Origin: BACL14 sp964453595
GTDB lineage: Bacteria > Pseudomonadota > Gammaproteobacteria > Burkholderiales > Methylophilaceae
Direction: 5' to 3'
Assembly (NCBI GenBank): GCA_964453595.1
Contig: CAYVOQ010000004.1
Coordinates: 1-64,000 of the forward strand
DNA: 64,000 nt
In this document: piece by piece, positions 36,028 to 43,981 of the stretch
Numbering within the stretch: the stretch's first letter is position 1
Layout of the letters: each line of letters starts with the position of its first letter
Position numbers and translations under genes: made by a program
Notes under the pieces: generated by a model
Told to the model about the DNA's origin: nothing
Databases searched by the model: none
The model's input: the letters and a program-made list of their open reading frames with translations, nothing else

Positions 36028-37308
36028 CTAAATGACCTTTGTTAACCATTTTGTTTGGTTCCAATTTTCTTTAAATCTTAATTTATCTTTGGAATGAAAA
36101 TAATTAAACAAAGGCGCAAAAGATATAAATGATACTGAATCTAGATCAATTAAACAAAGTTTTTTAGCTGGATCAACAATTACATTTGTTCCTTTCAGAT
36201 CACCATGAAAAATTTGATAAAACTTTATGTTTGCAAAAAAATCTTTTAATGATTTTTGAAAACTTAACATTTCTGTTTCTGATCTAATATTATTAACATG
36301 TTTAACTACGTCATTTCCTTTCTGGTATCTTGATATATAGAAAGCTTCTGTTTTAAAAAATAAAAATTTATGCTGAAGAAAAGCTAAAGGCTCAGGGGTT
36401 GGAATACCAATAAGTTCTAAAGCATTAGCATTCTCCCAGCTTTTTTGTGCTCTAGATAATTTAAATTGCAACAAAAAAAAGTGCCATAAATTTTTAATGT
36501 TATAACGTTTTATAACTAAATCTTTGTATCTAAAAACAGTACATGTATTGCCATTTTTAATTACTTCCCCAGAACACATACTCTGCAAATCAGAGAGATT
36601 AAATACAAAATTTCTTTTTCTATTGATGCTGTATTTACTTTTATTAATTGCCTCAAAGTCAGTTGAAGAGCGCATTGATTTTTTTTTGTAATTTTTGATT
36701 GCTTTTAATCTAAAGACATTTGCCATAAAAGACATGGCTATGAATAAAAAATAATTTTTCTTTAATGGTTTTGAAAAAAAATTAAATGTTTTTTGATCAA
36801 ACTTTGAAAATAATAAAGAAAGGTTTATAACCTGTTGCCATCTTTTAAAAAAGATAGTCTTTTTAATCATGCCTGCATCTATTGGATACACTCTATTTCC
36901 ACTCACCAGATAATTTTTTAAGTAATTATCGCGCTGCAACAAGCCCTTCTCAAAAAGCAAATGATTTACTTCTATAACTTGATTCACAATATCTGTAATA
37001 TTACTCAGATTCTTTTCTTGTCGAATAAACCCTTCCACATCAATTGCTTTTACATACCGCTCGCTTGCAATATAAAAAATCTTATCAATTTTTCCAATAA
37101 ATAAAATTTTTGGGGTCGATATGTTTGCACTATTTAACCAAAAAAGGCCTTTAGTCTCAGCAATATAATCTTTTTCATGAATGAATATTTTAAGAACCGC
37201 CGGTTTGTTTTTAAACTTACAAAAAAAGACAGCTCTTCTATTAGGGACCTCTCTTATCAACCTTAATTCCTTGAACTGATTGTTTATATTATGTAAATTT
37301 TCTATCAT
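36028..37308 (-). CDS. Tandem two-domain LPS-core-kinase-like protein
   Basis: A 426-residue protein that appears to contain two protein-kinase-like (WaaP/KdkA type) folds. In the first half, candidate residues are Lys40 (PAVLKIF), Asp127 and Asn132 (QRDNYLKNYL) and Asp144 (PIDAG). In the second half they are Lys268 (LVIKRY), Asp370 and Asn375 (FHGDLKGTNVIV) and Asp388/Asp390 (LIDLDS). The second half looks the more canonical. It overlaps the waaP-like gene by 20 bases and precedes the carbamoyltransferase, so phosphorylation of LPS core sugar is the likely role. The substrate is unknown. It is rich in Lys, Phe, Asn and Ile. Confidence 0.7.
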   Translation of the reverse strand: MIENLHNINNQFKELRLIREVPNRRAVFFCKFKNKPAVLKIFIHEKDYIAETKGLFWLNSANISTPKILFIGKIDKIFYIASERYVKAIDVEGFIRQEKNLSNITDIVNQVIEVNHLLFEKGLLQRDNYLKNYLVSGNRVYPIDAGMIKKTIFFKRWQQVINLSLLFSKFDQKTFNFFSKPLKKNYFLFIAMSFMANVFRLKAIKNYKKKSMRSSTDFEAINKSKYSINRKRNFVFNLSDLQSMCSGEVIKNGNTCTVFRYKDLVIKRYNIKNLWHFFLLQFKLSRAQKSWENANALELIGIPTPEPLAFLQHKFLFFKTEAFYISRYQKGNDVVKHVNNIRSETEMLSFQKSLKDFFANIKFYQIFHGDLKGTNVIVDPAKKLCLIDLDSVSFISFAPLFNYFHSKDKLRFKENWNQTKWLTKVI

Positions 37309-38089
37309 ATTTTTTGTGAAGATAAATTGTTCTTTTTAAAACTTTATTATAAAAGCTTGAATCACCGATTGCTGGTTCATACTTACCTTGAAACAACTTA
37401 TAGCAATCATCGAAAGAAATGCGTATCTGTTGCATAGAAAAGAAAAAAGCACCGATTTCTTTAACAAGCCTTGACTTAGAATAATGCTGCATTTGTTCAA
37501 CCCTGTGAAAATCAATGATGTATATTTTTATTGTTCCTTTTTTTAATTTATTGATATCGACAAGAAAGTGACATAAATAAAGATCATAATGAATAACTTT
37601 ATTCATATGCATCTTATTAATTATTTCGACAATTTTTTTTAGAATCTTAGCTTTGTACTTCAAAGCTAAAGTTTTGTATTTTGAATTTACAAAAAACACA
37701 TCAAGCTGTTGAATATTTTTTAATTCACGACTGATAACAAAAGATCGTTGATTAAAAAAACTATTTTCAGATCCAAATGCAACAAGCTCTGGTGTCTTGA
37801 TTCCTAATTTTGAGAAGATTTTATACGCATTATATTCTCTGTAAGCGTTATTAAATTCTTTTTTAAAAGAAAATAAATTTTTTATAAAAGAAACTAGGGT
37901 TTCACCATAAAATCTTTTAATAAAAAAACTTTCATTTTCTAAAGAAAATTGCAAAGTCTCTCTACTTGAAAACTTTCTGTAAACCTTACCCTTCAATGCA
38001 TAAATATCATTAAATGAAATTTTTTTAAATAAATTATGATATTTAAATATTTTGATCATATTCTTTTTTTGAAACCAGTTTATTGCCAT
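37289..38089 (-). CDS. waaP: LPS core heptose kinase, WaaP-like
   Basis: A 266-residue kinase of the WaaP/InaA family, predicted to phosphorylate heptose in the LPS inner core from the cytoplasmic side. The catalytic loop is VIHYDLYLCHFLVD (Asp169), close to the HRDxYxCHF pattern of WaaP. The metal-binding Asp193 is in YIIDFHRVE. An alternative ATG lies ten codons in (38059); neither start has a strong ribosome site. It is the first gene of a minus-strand run and is divergent from waaC, 38 bases away. Confident as family, less so for the exact heptose. Confidence 0.82.
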   Translation of the reverse strand: MAINWFQKKNMIKIFKYHNLFKKISFNDIYALKGKVYRKFSSRETLQFSLENESFFIKRFYGETLVSFIKNLFSFKKEFNNAYREYNAYKIFSKLGIKTPELVAFGSENSFFNQRSFVISRELKNIQQLDVFFVNSKYKTLALKYKAKILKKIVEIINKMHMNKVIHYDLYLCHFLVDINKLKKGTIKIYIIDFHRVEQMQHYSKSRLVKEIGAFFFSMQQIRISFDDCYKLFQGKYEPAIGDSSFYNKVLKRTIYLHKKYDRKFT

Positions 38090-38127
38090 GAATCTTTAAA
38101 CTATTAAGACTATAATACTACCCTAAT

Positions 38128-39078
38128 ATGAAGATACTTATTCTTAAAACATCATCCTTAGGTGATATTGTGCATGCTTTTCCAATAATCCAGGATATAA
38201 AAAAAAATTTCCCTGAAGCTGAAATTGATTGGGTTGTAGAGGATATCTTTAAGGATTTGCTAATCGATATAAAAGATATTAACCAGATTCTAATTAGCAA
38301 TTTTAGAAATTGGAAAAAAACAATATTCTCCCCAAAATCTTGGGTTGCATTTTCTAAGTTAAGAAATACTATTAAAAAAAATAACTATGACGTAATTATA
38401 GATTGCCAAGGCTTATTGAGAACCGCATTATTAGTTCCTTTTGGAAGCAACTCTATCGGTTTAGACAAAAACTCTATTAAAGAAAAATTTGCTTCTCTAT
38501 TTTATAAAAAAAAGGTTGAGGTTGATAAAAATCAAAATGCAATAGACCGCAATAGAATTCTTGCCTCAAAAGCACTTGGCTACAAAATTAATGATGGAAA
38601 TATTGAAAATGTTCAACCGGAATCTAAATCAATTGATCACAAAGGGCCTGTAATTTTTTTTATGGGTACAAGTAACGATAAAAAAAAATGGTCAGCTAAA
38701 AACTGGATCGAACTTTGCAACTGGTTGCATGGCGCAGAAAAAAAGGTATTGCTTGCTTGGGGTAGCGTTAAAGAATATGAAGAAGCTATGACGATTTATG
38801 AAAATACTAAAAATAGCGAAATTCTTCCCCGCCTTAAAATTTTAGAAATAAAACAACTCATCCTAAAATGCTCTTTAGCAGTTGGTGTTGATACGGGACT
38901 TACTCATCTTGCTTTATTTTTTGGTATTCCAACTATCGGCATTTACTGCGCATCTGACCCAATTAAAACTGGCTTAAAATCAACAAAAAAAGGGCTATTT
39001 ATTAACTTTGGAGATATCAATAACCCTCCGAGCTTTAAAACTATAAAAAATTATTTAGAAAATACACTTGAAAATTAA
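38128..39078 (+). CDS. waaC: ADP-heptose:LPS heptosyltransferase I
   Basis: A 316-residue GT-B family 9 enzyme attaching the first heptose to Kdo. The N-terminal ILKTSSLGDIVHAFPIIQDI is diagnostic for WaaC. IDCQGLLRTALL and the donor-site VGVDTGLTHLALFFGIP agree. It is about 7.7 kb from waaF, so heptose transfer genes are split in two blocks flanking the kinase and carbamoyltransferase operon. Its last codons contain the -35 element of the grpE heat-shock promoter. Confidence 0.93.
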   Translation: MKILILKTSSLGDIVHAFPIIQDIKKNFPEAEIDWVVEDIFKDLLIDIKDINQILISNFRNWKKTIFSPKSWVAFSKLRNTIKKNNYDVIIDCQGLLRTALLVPFGSNSIGLDKNSIKEKFASLFYKKKVEVDKNQNAIDRNRILASKALGYKINDGNIENVQPESKSIDHKGPVIFFMGTSNDKKKWSAKNWIELCNWLHGAEKKVLLAWGSVKEYEEAMTIYENTKNSEILPRLKILEIKQLILKCSLAVGVDTGLTHLALFFGIPTIGIYCASDPIKTGLKSTKKGLFINFGDINNPPSFKTIKNYLENTLEN

Positions 39079-39094
39079 TTTTTTATCCCCATAT
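39067..39094 (+). promoter_or_regulatory. Sigma-32 heat-shock promoter of grpE
   Basis: CTTGAAA (39067-39073), 13 bases and CCCCATAT (39087-39094) match the RpoH consensus closely. The -35 element lies inside the final codons of waaC. It is about 40 bases upstream of the grpE ATG. Confidence 0.88.
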
Positions 39095-39132
39095 TCAAAG
39101 AGATTTTAACAACATAAGTATTCATTAAAATT

Positions 39133-39672
39133 ATGAACAAAAACAAAGACAAAGCTGATAAAGCAGATGAAACACTGAAAGAAGACGAGATATCAACCAG
39201 CGAAATAGAAACTGATGAGAATTCGGAAAGCCTTGATTTAAATGAAAAGATAAAAGAACTTGAACAAAACTTTTTGTACGCCAAAGCAGAGTTACAAAAT
39301 TATATGAGAAGAGCTGATGAAGAGGCAATAAAAATAAGAAAATTTGCAATTGAAAATTTTAGTCAAGAACTACTTATCGTAAAAGATAGCCTGGAAGCTT
39401 CTCTGAATTCAGAAAAATTAACTATAGAAAATCTTCAAGATGGGGTTTCATTAACATTAAAGCAACTTGTAAGCATTTTTGAAAAATTTAACATTGTTGA
39501 AATAAATCCACTTGATCAAAAATTTGATCCCAATGAACATCAGGCAATGTCTATGATTGAATCAGACAAAGAACCTAACATAATCATTAGTGTGCTGCAA
39601 AAAGGCTATAAGCTCAATGAAAGAGTTATTCGCCCTGCTATGGTTTCTGTGTCTAAAGCAAAAGAAGCTTGA
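39133..39672 (+). CDS. grpE: Nucleotide exchange factor GrpE
   Basis: A 179-residue GrpE that releases ADP from DnaK. The N-terminal 45 residues are acidic and disordered. A long coiled coil (about 48-110) follows and then the beta-wing domain with NPLDQKFDPNEHQAMSMIES and VLQKGYKLNERVIRPAMV, both diagnostic. The ribosome site is weak. It is first of grpE-dnaK-dnaJ and is driven by the sigma-32 promoter at 39067-39094. Confidence 0.95.
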   Translation: MNKNKDKADKADETLKEDEISTSEIETDENSESLDLNEKIKELEQNFLYAKAELQNYMRRADEEAIKIRKFAIENFSQELLIVKDSLEASLNSEKLTIENLQDGVSLTLKQLVSIFEKFNIVEINPLDQKFDPNEHQAMSMIESDKEPNIIISVLQKGYKLNERVIRPAMVSVSKAKEA

Positions 39673-39695
39673 AATTGAGTTTTTTACCCCCACAT
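39668..39695 (+). promoter_or_regulatory. Second sigma-32 promoter, in front of dnaK
   Basis: CTTGAAA (39668-39674), 13 bases and CCCCACAT (39688-39695) differ from the consensus at one -10 position. The -35 element overlaps the grpE stop codon. The spacing is the same as in the grpE promoter. It would let dnaK be transcribed separately and at a higher level than grpE. Confidence 0.8.
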
Positions 39696-39728
39696 TAATT
39701 ACAACAGTTTTTTAAAGGACAAATAAAA

Positions 39729-41663
39729 ATGGCAAAAATTATAGGTATCGATCTAGGAACAACAAACTCATGTGTTTCAGTAATGGAGAACGGCAAACCT
39801 AAAGTAATTGAAAATTCTGAAGGGACCAGAACGACTCCCTCTATTGTTGCGTATGCAGATAATGACGAAATCTTAGCAGGGGCTCCTGCAAAACGACAGG
39901 CTGTAACAAACCCAAAAAACACACTTTATGCCGTGAAAAGATTAATAGGTAGAAGATTTGATGAAGATGAGGTGCAGAAAGATATTAAGCTGATGCCTTA
40001 TACAATTGCCAAAGCAGATAATGGAGATGCTTGGGTCGAAGTTAATGGTAACAAAATTGCACCACCCCAAATTTCTGCAGAAGTATTAAAAAAAATGAAA
40101 AAAACTGCCGAAGATTACCTCGGAGAGGAAGTTAAAGAAGCTGTGATTACAGTGCCAGCTTATTTTAATGACAGCCAAAGACAAGCGACTAAAGATGCAG
40201 GAAGAATTGCCGGGCTAGAAGTGAAAAGAATTATTAATGAGCCCACAGCTGCAGCACTCGCTTTCGGTTTAGACAAACAAGAAGGTGATAGAAAAATAGC
40301 TGTTTATGATTTAGGTGGTGGTACTTTTGATATCTCTATTATTGAAATTTCAAGCGTAGACGGAGAGCATCAATTTGAAGTACTTTCAACAAATGGTGAC
40401 ACTTTCCTTGGTGGAGAAGATTTTGATAATCGAATCATCGACTTTCTTGCTGAAGAATTTAAAAGAGAAAATGGCATTGATCTTACTCAAGATATGTTAG
40501 CTAAGCAACGTCTAAAAGAAGCGGCTGAAAAAGCTAAGATTGAGTTATCAAGTAGCTCACAAACTGAAGTAAATTTACCTTACATTACTGCTGATGCTAC
40601 AGGTCCAAAACATTTGGTTGTAAAAATTTCAAGGTCAAAATTTGAATCACTTGTTGAGGATTTAATTGAAAGAACCGCAATTCCATGTGAAAACGCATTA
40701 AAAGATGCTGGATTGTCAAAATCAGATATTGCTGATGTTATATTGGTTGGCGGTCAAAGCAGAATGCCTAAAGTACAAGAAAAAGTGAAAGATATTTTCG
40801 GTGTTGAGCCAAGAAAAGATGTAAACCCAGATGAAGCTGTTGCGGTTGGTGCTGCAATCCAAGGTGGGGTTTTACAGGGTGACGTTAAAGATGTTTTACT
40901 TCTCGATGTAACGCCACTTAGCTTAGGTATTGAAACACTTGGAGGAGTTTGTACAAAATTAATTAAAAAAAATACAACCATTCCTACTAAAGCCTCTCAA
41001 GTATTTTCAACCGCAGAAGATAACCAAAGCGCTGTGACGATTCACGTTCTTCAGGGCGAGAGAGAAATGGCAAATGGTAATAAATCATTGGGGCAATTCA
41101 ACTTAACTGATATTCCCCCTGCCGCAAGAGGAACACCTCAAATTGAAGTAACATTTGATATAGATGCAAATGGTATTCTTCATGTTTCCGCAAAAGATAA
41201 AGCAACTGGCAAAGAAAATAAAATTACCATAAAAGCAAATAGTGGTTTGAGTGAAGAAGAAATTAGAAAAATGGAAGAAGATGCAGCAAAATACGCTGAG
41301 GAAGATAAAAAGTTAAAAGAACTTGTTGATCTAAAAAACACTTCAGAAGCGCTTATTCATGGTACTAAGAAATCAATGACTGATCACCCAGACAAACTTG
41401 AAAGCGGAGAAAAAGAAAAAATTGAAACAGCAATTAAAGATTTAGAAGAAGCCATAAAATCTGATGACAAAACACAGATTGAGGAAAAATCAAAACTTCT
41501 TGGTGAAGCTGCTCAAAAATTTGGTGAAAAAGTATATGCTTCACAACAAAATCAAGGCTCCCAGAACAACCAAGGAGCCGAAAAAAATGAAAAAACTGTT
41601 GATGGCGATGTTGTTGATGCAGATTTTGAAGAAGTAAAAAACGAAAATAAAGAAGATAAGTAA
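39729..41663 (+). CDS. dnaK: Chaperone protein DnaK (Hsp70)
   Basis: A 644-residue Hsp70. The ATPase domain opens IIGIDLGTTNSCVSVMENG and includes VYDLGGGTFDISIIEI and ILVGGQSRMPKVQ. The substrate-binding domain follows the linker KDVLLLDVTPLSLGIETLGG. The acidic C-terminal tail ends DADFEEVKNENKEDK. The AAAGGA ribosome site is good. It works with GrpE and DnaJ on either side. Regulation is by the sigma-32 promoter directly upstream; no CIRCE is present here. Confidence 0.98.
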   Translation: MAKIIGIDLGTTNSCVSVMENGKPKVIENSEGTRTTPSIVAYADNDEILAGAPAKRQAVTNPKNTLYAVKRLIGRRFDEDEVQKDIKLMPYTIAKADNGDAWVEVNGNKIAPPQISAEVLKKMKKTAEDYLGEEVKEAVITVPAYFNDSQRQATKDAGRIAGLEVKRIINEPTAAALAFGLDKQEGDRKIAVYDLGGGTFDISIIEISSVDGEHQFEVLSTNGDTFLGGEDFDNRIIDFLAEEFKRENGIDLTQDMLAKQRLKEAAEKAKIELSSSSQTEVNLPYITADATGPKHLVVKISRSKFESLVEDLIERTAIPCENALKDAGLSKSDIADVILVGGQSRMPKVQEKVKDIFGVEPRKDVNPDEAVAVGAAIQGGVLQGDVKDVLLLDVTPLSLGIETLGGVCTKLIKKNTTIPTKASQVFSTAEDNQSAVTIHVLQGEREMANGNKSLGQFNLTDIPPAARGTPQIEVTFDIDANGILHVSAKDKATGKENKITIKANSGLSEEEIRKMEEDAAKYAEEDKKLKELVDLKNTSEALIHGTKKSMTDHPDKLESGEKEKIETAIKDLEEAIKSDDKTQIEEKSKLLGEAAQKFGEKVYASQQNQGSQNNQGAEKNEKTVDGDVVDADFEEVKNENKEDK

Positions 41664-41675
41664 ATTAACCAAACA

Positions 41676-41713
41676 CACCTGATTTAAAACTATTTAAGTC
41701 AGGTGATTTTTTT
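41676..41713 (+). terminator. Hairpin terminator between dnaK and dnaJ
   Basis: CACCTGATTTAAA (41676-41688), the loop ACTA and TTTAAGTCAGGTG (41693-41705) form a 13-pair stem with one G-U, followed by A and seven T residues. No separate dnaJ promoter is obvious in the 11 bases between the T run and the dnaJ ATG, so partial read-through probably sets a low DnaJ to DnaK ratio. Confidence 0.8.
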
Positions 41714-41724
41714 ATTCATTTAAA

Positions 41725-42849
41725 ATGGCTACAAAAAGAGATTATTACGAAATTTTAGGGCTTGGTAGAGATGCAAGTGCGGATGAAATTAAAAAAGCAT
41801 TCAAAAAACTTGCTATGAAATATCATCCTGATAGAAATCCAGACAACCCTAAAGCGGAAGAGTCATTTAAAGAGGTAAAAGAAGCGTATGAAATCTTATC
41901 TGACTCTCAAAAAAAATCAGCCTATGATCAATTTGGTCATGCCGGTGTAGATTCTTCAATGGGTGGTGGGCAAGGCTTTGGAGGCTTCTCGGATTTTGGA
42001 GACGCATTTGGAGATATTTTTGGAGATATTTTTGGTGGCGGCCGCGGCTCTAATCAATCAAACGTTTATCGTGGCGCTGACTTAAGATACAACTTAGAAA
42101 TTTCATTAGAACACGCTGCAAAAGGCACTGAAACAAAAATAAGAATTCCAGTCTTGGTGCAATGTAAAACTTGTTATGGCTCAGGCGCTAAAAAAGGGAC
42201 GGAACCAACAACATGTGACACATGTGGTGGTCATGGGCAAGTTAGAATGCAACAAGGCTTTTTTTCAGTTCAACAATCATGTCCAAAATGCCATGGAAAT
42301 GGCAAGGTAATTAAAGATCCATGTGGGCCATGCAATGGATCTGGAAGAATCCAAGAATCAAAAACACTTTCTGTTAAAATCCCAGCTGGAGTAGATGAAG
42401 GTGACCGTATTCGCCTCAGTGGTGAAGGAGAGGCTGGTTTAAACGGTGGCCCATCTGGTGATCTTTATGTGGTTGTGTCATTAAAAAAACATGGAATTTT
42501 TGAGCGTGATGGTGGAGATCTTCATTGCGAAATGCCGATTAGCTTCTCAACAGCAGCTTTAGGTGGCGAAATTGAAATTCCAACTCTTGATGGTCACGCA
42601 AAAATGAAAATACCTCCGGAAACCCAATCTGGAGCTAAATTTCGTTTAAAAGGCAAAGGTATAAAGCCTGTTCGAGAAAATTACACAGGCGACCTTATCT
42701 GTCATGTAATAGTTGAGACACCTGTGAAGCTTACGGAAAGACAAAAAGAAATTTTAATTGAATTAGAAGAACTTAACCAAGCAGATAGCGGCAAACACAG
42801 TCCGAGATCAAAAAGTTGGCTTAATAAAGTAAAAGATTTTTTTGAATAA
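41725..42849 (+). CDS. dnaJ: Chaperone protein DnaJ (Hsp40)
   Basis: A 374-residue type I Hsp40. The J domain (1-70) contains the HPD motif in MKYHPDRNPDNP. A Gly/Phe-rich linker (about 75-115) follows. Four zinc-finger repeats come next: CKTCYGSG, CDTCGGHG, CPKCHGNG and CGPCNGSG. The C-terminal substrate domain is complete. The length matches E. coli DnaJ (376). It lies behind a terminator hairpin, with a poor ribosome site. It ends 7 bases before convergent gloA. Confidence 0.97.
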   Translation: MATKRDYYEILGLGRDASADEIKKAFKKLAMKYHPDRNPDNPKAEESFKEVKEAYEILSDSQKKSAYDQFGHAGVDSSMGGGQGFGGFSDFGDAFGDIFGDIFGGGRGSNQSNVYRGADLRYNLEISLEHAAKGTETKIRIPVLVQCKTCYGSGAKKGTEPTTCDTCGGHGQVRMQQGFFSVQQSCPKCHGNGKVIKDPCGPCNGSGRIQESKTLSVKIPAGVDEGDRIRLSGEGEAGLNGGPSGDLYVVVSLKKHGIFERDGGDLHCEMPISFSTAALGGEIEIPTLDGHAKMKIPPETQSGAKFRLKGKGIKPVRENYTGDLICHVIVETPVKLTERQKEILIELEELNQADSGKHSPRSKSWLNKVKDFFE

Positions 42850-42856
42850 TACTTGC

Positions 42857-43246
42857 CTAATAAGTGCCTTTTTGAATTAACTCTACCTTATAGCCACTTG
42901 GATCCTCAATAAAAGCAATAACAGTTGTTCCATGCATCATAGGGCCTGCATCCCTTAAAACTTTTCCTCCCATAGCCTTGATGTCTTCGCAGGTTTTATA
43001 AGCATCATCAACCTCAATAGCGATATGACCATACCCAGTACCCAAATCATAACTATTTGTATCCCAGTTATGAGTTAATTCCAAAACTGTATTATTTTGT
43101 TCATCGCCGTAACCGATAAATGCTAATGAAAATTTACCCTCAGGATAATCTTGTTGCCTGAGCACTTTCATACCAAAAAATTTTTCATAAAAAGAAATTG
43201 ACTCTTGCATATCATTAACTCTTAACATCGTATGTAAAATTCTCAT
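42857..43246 (-). CDS. gloA: Glyoxalase I (lactoylglutathione lyase)
   Basis: A 129-residue VOC-fold enzyme converting the methylglyoxal-glutathione adduct to S-lactoylglutathione. The four metal ligands His5, Glu56, His74 and Glu122 all fall at the positions of E. coli GloA, and the length suits the nickel-type bacterial enzyme. The ATG at 43246 has a GGAGC ribosome site. It overlaps the 3' end of the ferredoxin gene by 32 bases, so it is likely co-transcribed with it. Confidence 0.95.
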   Translation of the reverse strand: MRILHTMLRVNDMQESISFYEKFFGMKVLRQQDYPEGKFSLAFIGYGDEQNNTVLELTHNWDTNSYDLGTGYGHIAIEVDDAYKTCEDIKAMGGKVLRDAGPMMHGTTVIAFIEDPSGYKVELIQKGTY

Positions 43247-43511
43247 TTAAGCTCCTCATTCCATTAATTTTTTTTATTTTGACTAATTTTAAATATAAAT
43301 CAGTTTTATATTCTGTGATTGTTTCATCTTTGGGTATACAGTCAATGGGGCAGATTTCGACACATTGAGGAATATCAAAATGACCTACACACTCGGTACA
43401 TAAATCCGGATTGATTTGAAATATTTTTTGGCCCATAAAGATTGCATTGTTGGGGCATACCGGCTCGCATACATCACAATTAATACATTCTGAGGTAATT
43501 TTTAACGCCAT
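43215..43511 (-). CDS. 2[4Fe-4S] ferredoxin (YfhL type)
   Basis: A 98-residue ferredoxin with two cluster motifs. The first is CINCDVCEPVC followed by Pro. The second begins CTEC and continues eight residues on with CVEIC followed by Pro, the wider spacing of the YfhL/Allochromatium type. It carries low-potential electrons; partners are not known. The C-terminal roughly 15 residues (from about GMRSLNEN) run over the gloA start and are probably unstructured. It overlaps coaD by 10 bases. rsmD-coaD-fdx is a frequent order in betaproteobacteria. Confidence 0.9.
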   Translation of the reverse strand: MALKITSECINCDVCEPVCPNNAIFMGQKIFQINPDLCTECVGHFDIPQCVEICPIDCIPKDETITEYKTDLYLKLVKIKKINGMRSLNENFTYDVKS

Positions 43512-43981
43512 GACTGGATAAGTTGATATGCATTCGGATGAACAAATTGAGCAAAATCCCCTTCTGCAAGAATTATCTGACGAACCAAAGTTGAAGATAT
43601 GGCGTTATTAACAATATTGCTTTGTAAAAAAATAGTCTTGATTGAGGGTAATAACTGACTATTCATATCTGCCAATTGTTTTTCATAGGTCATATCAAAA
43701 GCATCGCGAAAACCTCTGGCAAGGTAAGTGATATTTTCTTTTTTTGCAAAATCTACAGTCAACCCTTGATACTCTAGAATTTGAATATTCTCTATATCAG
43801 AAATACTTGCTTCCACAAGCAGCCTTCTCTGCTCGGAGGAAAAAAGACATTCTTTTCCATTGTTCCTTGGAATGCCAATGATAACTTGGGAAAAAATATC
43901 GCTTAATTGCTTAATAATATCAATATGCCCATTTGTAATTGGATCAAAAGAACCGGCATATAAAATTTTATTTTTTTTCAT
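43502..43981 (-). CDS. coaD: Phosphopantetheine adenylyltransferase
   Basis: CoaD joins ATP and 4'-phosphopantetheine in coenzyme A synthesis. The nucleotidyltransferase motif is ILYAGSFDPITNGHIDII, and the product has 159 residues as usual. The start at 43981 (MKKNKILYAG) fits the family and has GGA a few bases upstream. An in-frame ATG at 43990 would add three residues and has no usable ribosome site. It overlaps the rsmD end by 14 bases. Confidence 0.94.
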   Translation of the reverse strand: MKKNKILYAGSFDPITNGHIDIIKQLSDIFSQVIIGIPRNNGKECLFSSEQRRLLVEASISDIENIQILEYQGLTVDFAKKENITYLARGFRDAFDMTYEKQLADMNSQLLPSIKTIFLQSNIVNNAISSTLVRQIILAEGDFAQFVHPNAYQLIQSWR

